From: Membranipora membranacea
Taxonomy: Eukaryota; Bryozoa; Gymnolaemata; Cheilostomatida; Membraniporidae
Assembly (NCBI GenBank): GCA_914767715.1
Contig: OU612067.1
Location: 28,000,162-28,064,161 of the forward strand
DNA: 64,000 nucleotides
Reading direction: 5' to 3'
A model generated the notes under the pieces. The model searched no databases. It saw nothing but the letters and a program-made list of their open reading frames with translations, and was not told where the DNA came from. Positions 60,575 to 64,000 of the stretch are shown piece after piece; within the stretch, counting starts at the first letter, position 1; every line of letters starts with the position of its first letter. The position numbers and the translations under genes are program-made.

Positions 60575-61045
60575 ATGGAAACTACGAGTAAGTTGAATAA
60601 AACCATTTCATAGTAATAAAAAAAGTTAAAGACAAACCGCACAGGAAGTATTCAGATAAGCCGTGTAGAGTTATTCCATAAGACCCTAGAATAATTATCT
60701 TTACCATACCAACCTAGAACATGCCAAATTAAATAAATTCATCAGGAACAAACAAATCTTTTATATAAAACAAAGAACTATTGATGCCTTATCTTATTTC
60801 TGTTTTTCAGGCTCCTTCTATGTCTGGTTCAGGAGTGATTCGGAGCCTGAGATTAAGGGAATTCCTTTTCATTTCCATACTTCATATAAATCATTGACGG
60901 TAGATGCGTTGATCGCAGCCACCAAGGGAGCTCAGATAACCCACATGGCCATTGATGGTATCATTCCACCTAACTTACAGACAATCACCCCTCCTCTCAA
61001 ACAGCTCAGACTGAGGGGTATACCAGACAGTGATCAGCTCAAGCG
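60575..61045 (+). CDS. Unidentified gene, first two coding exons
   Basis: Exon 1 (60575-60587) codes METT and ends in phase 1 before gtaagt; exon 2 (60811-61045), after tttttcag, reads SSFYVWFRSDSEPEIKGIPF, SLTVDALIAATKGAQITHMA, then PPLKQLRLRGIPDSDQLKR before gtaagt. The start is chosen because it is an in-phase ATG next to a strong donor. Mixed beta-like pattern with a KxLTVDALIAA stretch suggests a small folded N-terminal domain, possibly ubiquitin-like, but I cannot name it. Remaining exons would lie beyond the foldback element or outside the window. Confidence 0.6.
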
Positions 61046-61517
61046 GTAAGTGTGATGTGGAAGACAAATTCTGTATAGACTTCATCAGTTAAAATAACAA
61101 GAATATTGAGAGAAAAAGAAAAAAACTTGTCAGCTATCTCCATCTTCTTCCCCCCCCCCTCACAACCAGATAACTTTATGGCTAGGGCATACATTTTGGA
61201 TAAAAAAACTTGATGGTTGAAACTCACCTTCTTTTCTCCCCACAACCAGAGGACCCCTTGGAAGTAGATTCAAATTTAAAAGACTAGTTTGTCGATCTTT
61301 AGGGCGTGAGAACTTATCAATGATACAAAAAGCAAGACAGAGATAGTGGATGGAGTGGAGATTACTATGAGGCACAATTGTACTTGATTTTTCATGTTGT
61401 AAAAATCTAACAATCTTTTTCTCAAGTTACTTCCAAAATGCATCACTGGGTGCCACAGAAAATCTTTGTTAGTTGTGTTTAAATTTATGAATTCATTACT
61501 TATTTTTGTGTGTTGTT

Positions 61518-63947
61518 GGTGCTGCTCATAGAGTTATTATATACTCTAGAGTGGACAATGTGTACAAAAATAGCAACAGGTTTTGTCCTACTTAATTATT
61601 GCGAAATCCATGACACGACGCAATCTGATTGTGCCTGTCTAGTGCCTGTATCATATAACTTATCATTGAGAATATATGTATTGGGCACGGAAATTTAGAT
61701 TTTTAGAGCGCTTATAGCCATTTTTTTGGAAAAATTTTTACGCGACACTATGTGGATCACTTGTAGGTATTTTCACTCGCAGCCAGTGGAAAATTTGTCT
61801 ATGTTTTCCCATTAAAATAAGCCAAAATCTCAACCGCAAACACATCATTGTGATGAAACAGAAATGACCGGGCTAGCTTAATTTTTTTCACTGCCACTTG
61901 CCAGCCATATTAGCTGTGTCCTGTCTGTATATGATGTTGATGTTTATATTTACAAATAAGGTTGATTAAAGGTTGATTAAAATCCGATGTCTTATCACTC
62001 GCCCATCCCGAGGAATGGGCGGCGAAATATTATTGCCTTATTGGCGAGGCCACAATATCTGCGCCAAATTGCTCTCTGTTTGCAGGCAGGTCGGAGCACA
62101 CCTGGGGGACCAACCAATCCCCAGTAGAAGTGGGATTCGAACCCACGACCTTCAACACTTGCGTGTTGAAGTCCGGCGCTCAAACCAACTGAGCCACCTC
62201 CTACTCCTAAACAACCATCAGAGAAAATTGCATCACACCCACCCCCCCCCCCCCTCTGAACCAAATGATCTCTTATTTTGATCATGGTGAGAAATCAGAT
62301 ATATCTGTTAACTTAAAAATGTCACATCGGTGAGAGAGCGAAATTATATCGGCTTTCTCAGCACTAATATAACCATGTTAATATCAGTTGTGTGGGTATA
62401 ATTTTCTGAAAGTTGGTAGAGCGCAGTAGTGAGTGCAAATAGAAAGACTTGGACCGATGATGTATATAAAATTGGTTAAAAGATTTTAATTCACATTGTA
62501 TACTATTATCATTATATGTACCTAACGATGGAATTTTATGAAAGTCTCTAAATACGCCCTCTGTACTCTTCTCAACAGAAGATTTGAGTTGCAAAGACGA
62601 AATATATATGGTGTTTTCTCCGTAATGTATTGCAACTGATAACTGATTGCCATTTTCATACAATTTTTCCAGACTGAGTGAGGGAATTTTAGAAAATGTA
62701 ATCTGGACAAGTATGTATCTTGAGTTGTCCTTTCGACGTTTTCTTGCTATTCAGCGACTCAGCAGAAGAGTTTATGGATCGATTGATTTAACCTGATGTG
62801 TTGGCTTGAATAGTTTTTGCAATACAAAAACGAGTGGCTACCCAGGAGAGGGAATTTAGAGCTATAAATGACATAGCCAAACCAAAGCCGAGATCTTTAA
62901 GCTGAAAATTTTGAGCCACGGGTTTCTTGCTCATCTTGTATAATTGGAAGTCATTATACTTCACAGATTAAATGAACTCACGAGTGTGTAAAATTTTAGT
63001 TAGAGAGACAGGACACAGTTTAATTGGCTGACAGGCAAGTGGCAGGGGCAAAAACCGGCTAGCCAGGTAATTGTGATTATATCGCGATGGTGTGCTTGCA
63101 GTTGAGATTTTGGTGTTTTAAGGGGATACACAAATCTCTTTGTCCCCTGTCTGCCCCCTGAAAGGAACCACTTGCAAGTCATCTATTAGTGTGGCATGAA
63201 AAGTTTTACAAAAATATTGCTAAAAATGCTCTGAAAACGATAAAGGTAAGCAGCAAACTTTTTCACCTCCAATCGCCTTTCCACAGGCTACTTTTATCCC
63301 ATGTTATCACAAATCATCGCCAGTAGCTGGAACTGAACAGATAAAATAAACCGACTGAGTGTGCAACATATTAGTTAGAGAGACAGGACACAGCAAAATA
63401 CATGGCAAGAGACAGAAACCAGCTGGCCCTGTCATTGAGATTTAGGCTCATGTATTCGCGGTTGATAGTTGGCTTATTTTAAAGGGAGAATAAGAAAATG
63501 TCAAACTGACCGGAAGAGAAAATACCTGCAGGTGATGGTGAGGTAAATGGTGTTACATGTGAAATTCTTTGATAAAATGGCTATGTGCTCGATCCATAAA
63601 CTTAATTTGTATGTCCAATTCTAATATTTTTAATGATAAAGTCAATGATTCATGCACTATCCACGCACAACCAGTTGTCGTTGCCTCATGGAATTGAAAG
63701 TGAAAATACCGGCAAGTGATCTACATGGTGTCCATTAAAAATTTTTTGAAAAAATGGATATATGCGCTCTAGAAATCTAAATTGTCATGCCCAATACGCA
63801 TATTCTCAATGATAAGTTATATGATACAGGCACTGGCCATGCACAACCAGATTGCGTTGTGTCATGGATTTCGCAATAATTAAGTAGGACGCTTTTAGCA
63901 CTGCATTGTCCACTCTAGAGTATATAATAACTCTATGGTGCTGCTCC
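61518..63947. mobile_element. 2.4-kb foldback element with nested insertions
   Basis: The left end (ggtgctgctcatagagttat then atatactctagagtgg) and the right end (ccactctagagtatat then ataactctatggtgctgct) are inverted; similarity runs inward for at least 200 bp with ttgcgaaatccatgacacg and cttatcattgagaatat as landmarks. Inner inverted blocks (aggacacag, cacttgcc) and an internal direct repeat (ttagttagagagacaggaca at 62997 and 63371) show rearrangement. A SINE sits inside the left half. No transposase. Confidence 0.82.
62038..62210 (-). mobile_element. tRNA-derived SINE
   Basis: The minus strand carries ggtggctcagttggtttgag (box A), a hairpin ttcaacacgcaagtgttgaa like a long variable arm, and gtgggttcgaatcccac (perfect T arm with box B), followed by a body (tgtgctccgacctgcc) shared with 52020-52060. 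Good promoter boxes suggest a young copy, but the anticodon arm is not regular, so I do not call a tRNA gene. Confidence 0.8.
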
Positions 63948-64000
63948 AGGGATGTGATTCTGAAAAATAAATTATGATAATACAATCATAATTAGACCCA

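Noticed and set aside
62120-62210. tRNA gene on the minus strand
   Set aside because: Box A, box B and T arm are good, but the anticodon arm does not form and the body is shared with other repeats: a SINE.

Overview
The window reads as nuclear DNA of an invertebrate animal. Genes are split into many short exons with GT-AG (once GC-AG) introns. They include animal families: a papain-type cathepsin, a Mondo/ChREBP bHLH-zipper factor and an SPFH/band-7 protein. Intergenic DNA and introns are AT-rich and full of transposable elements. No operon, CRISPR array or prokaryotic feature is present. A 500-base run of N at 35973-36472 marks a scaffold gap. I cannot place the species; a sponge or cnidarian would fit, but nothing here is decisive.

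Layout. 0.5-5.7 kb (+): cathepsin gene with a duplicated 69-codon exon that looks mutually exclusive. 6.7-9.5 kb (-): C-terminal half of a Mondo-like transcription factor, with a 21-bp minisatellite at an exon-intron border that repeats the 5' splice site about 25 times. 11.4-12.8 kb: DNA transposon with long terminal inverted repeats. 13.3-15.5 kb (-): unidentified exons. 18.1-26.2 kb (+): SPFH protein with a PPxY-rich N-terminal region built of phase-1 exons. 27.4-32.2 kb: mobile-element cluster (tRNA-like repeat, LINE, MADF-bearing MITE, foldback element). 32.3-41.3 kb: tandem GC-rich motifs in inverted orientation at both ends, with an unidentified gene, a degraded ORF and nested repeats between. 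41.6-49.3 kb: nearly complete PIF/Harbinger transposon with convergent MADF-protein and DDE-transposase genes separated by a 95-bp satellite. 49.3-60.2 kb: LINE and Copia fragments, a second MADF MITE, near-perfect palindromes and a 0.9-kb tandem duplication. 60.6-61.0 kb (+): start of an unidentified gene whose first long intron would hold a 2.4-kb foldback element.

The genes do not form a pathway. The most unusual signals concern gene structure. Two unrelated host genes each carry a minisatellite that multiplies a splice-donor junction. Five otherwise well-preserved coding stretches (two host genes, both Harbinger genes, one LINE) contain an in-frame TAA where homology continues beyond it. 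Ordinary pseudogene decay is the default explanation, but the pattern merits transcript checks.
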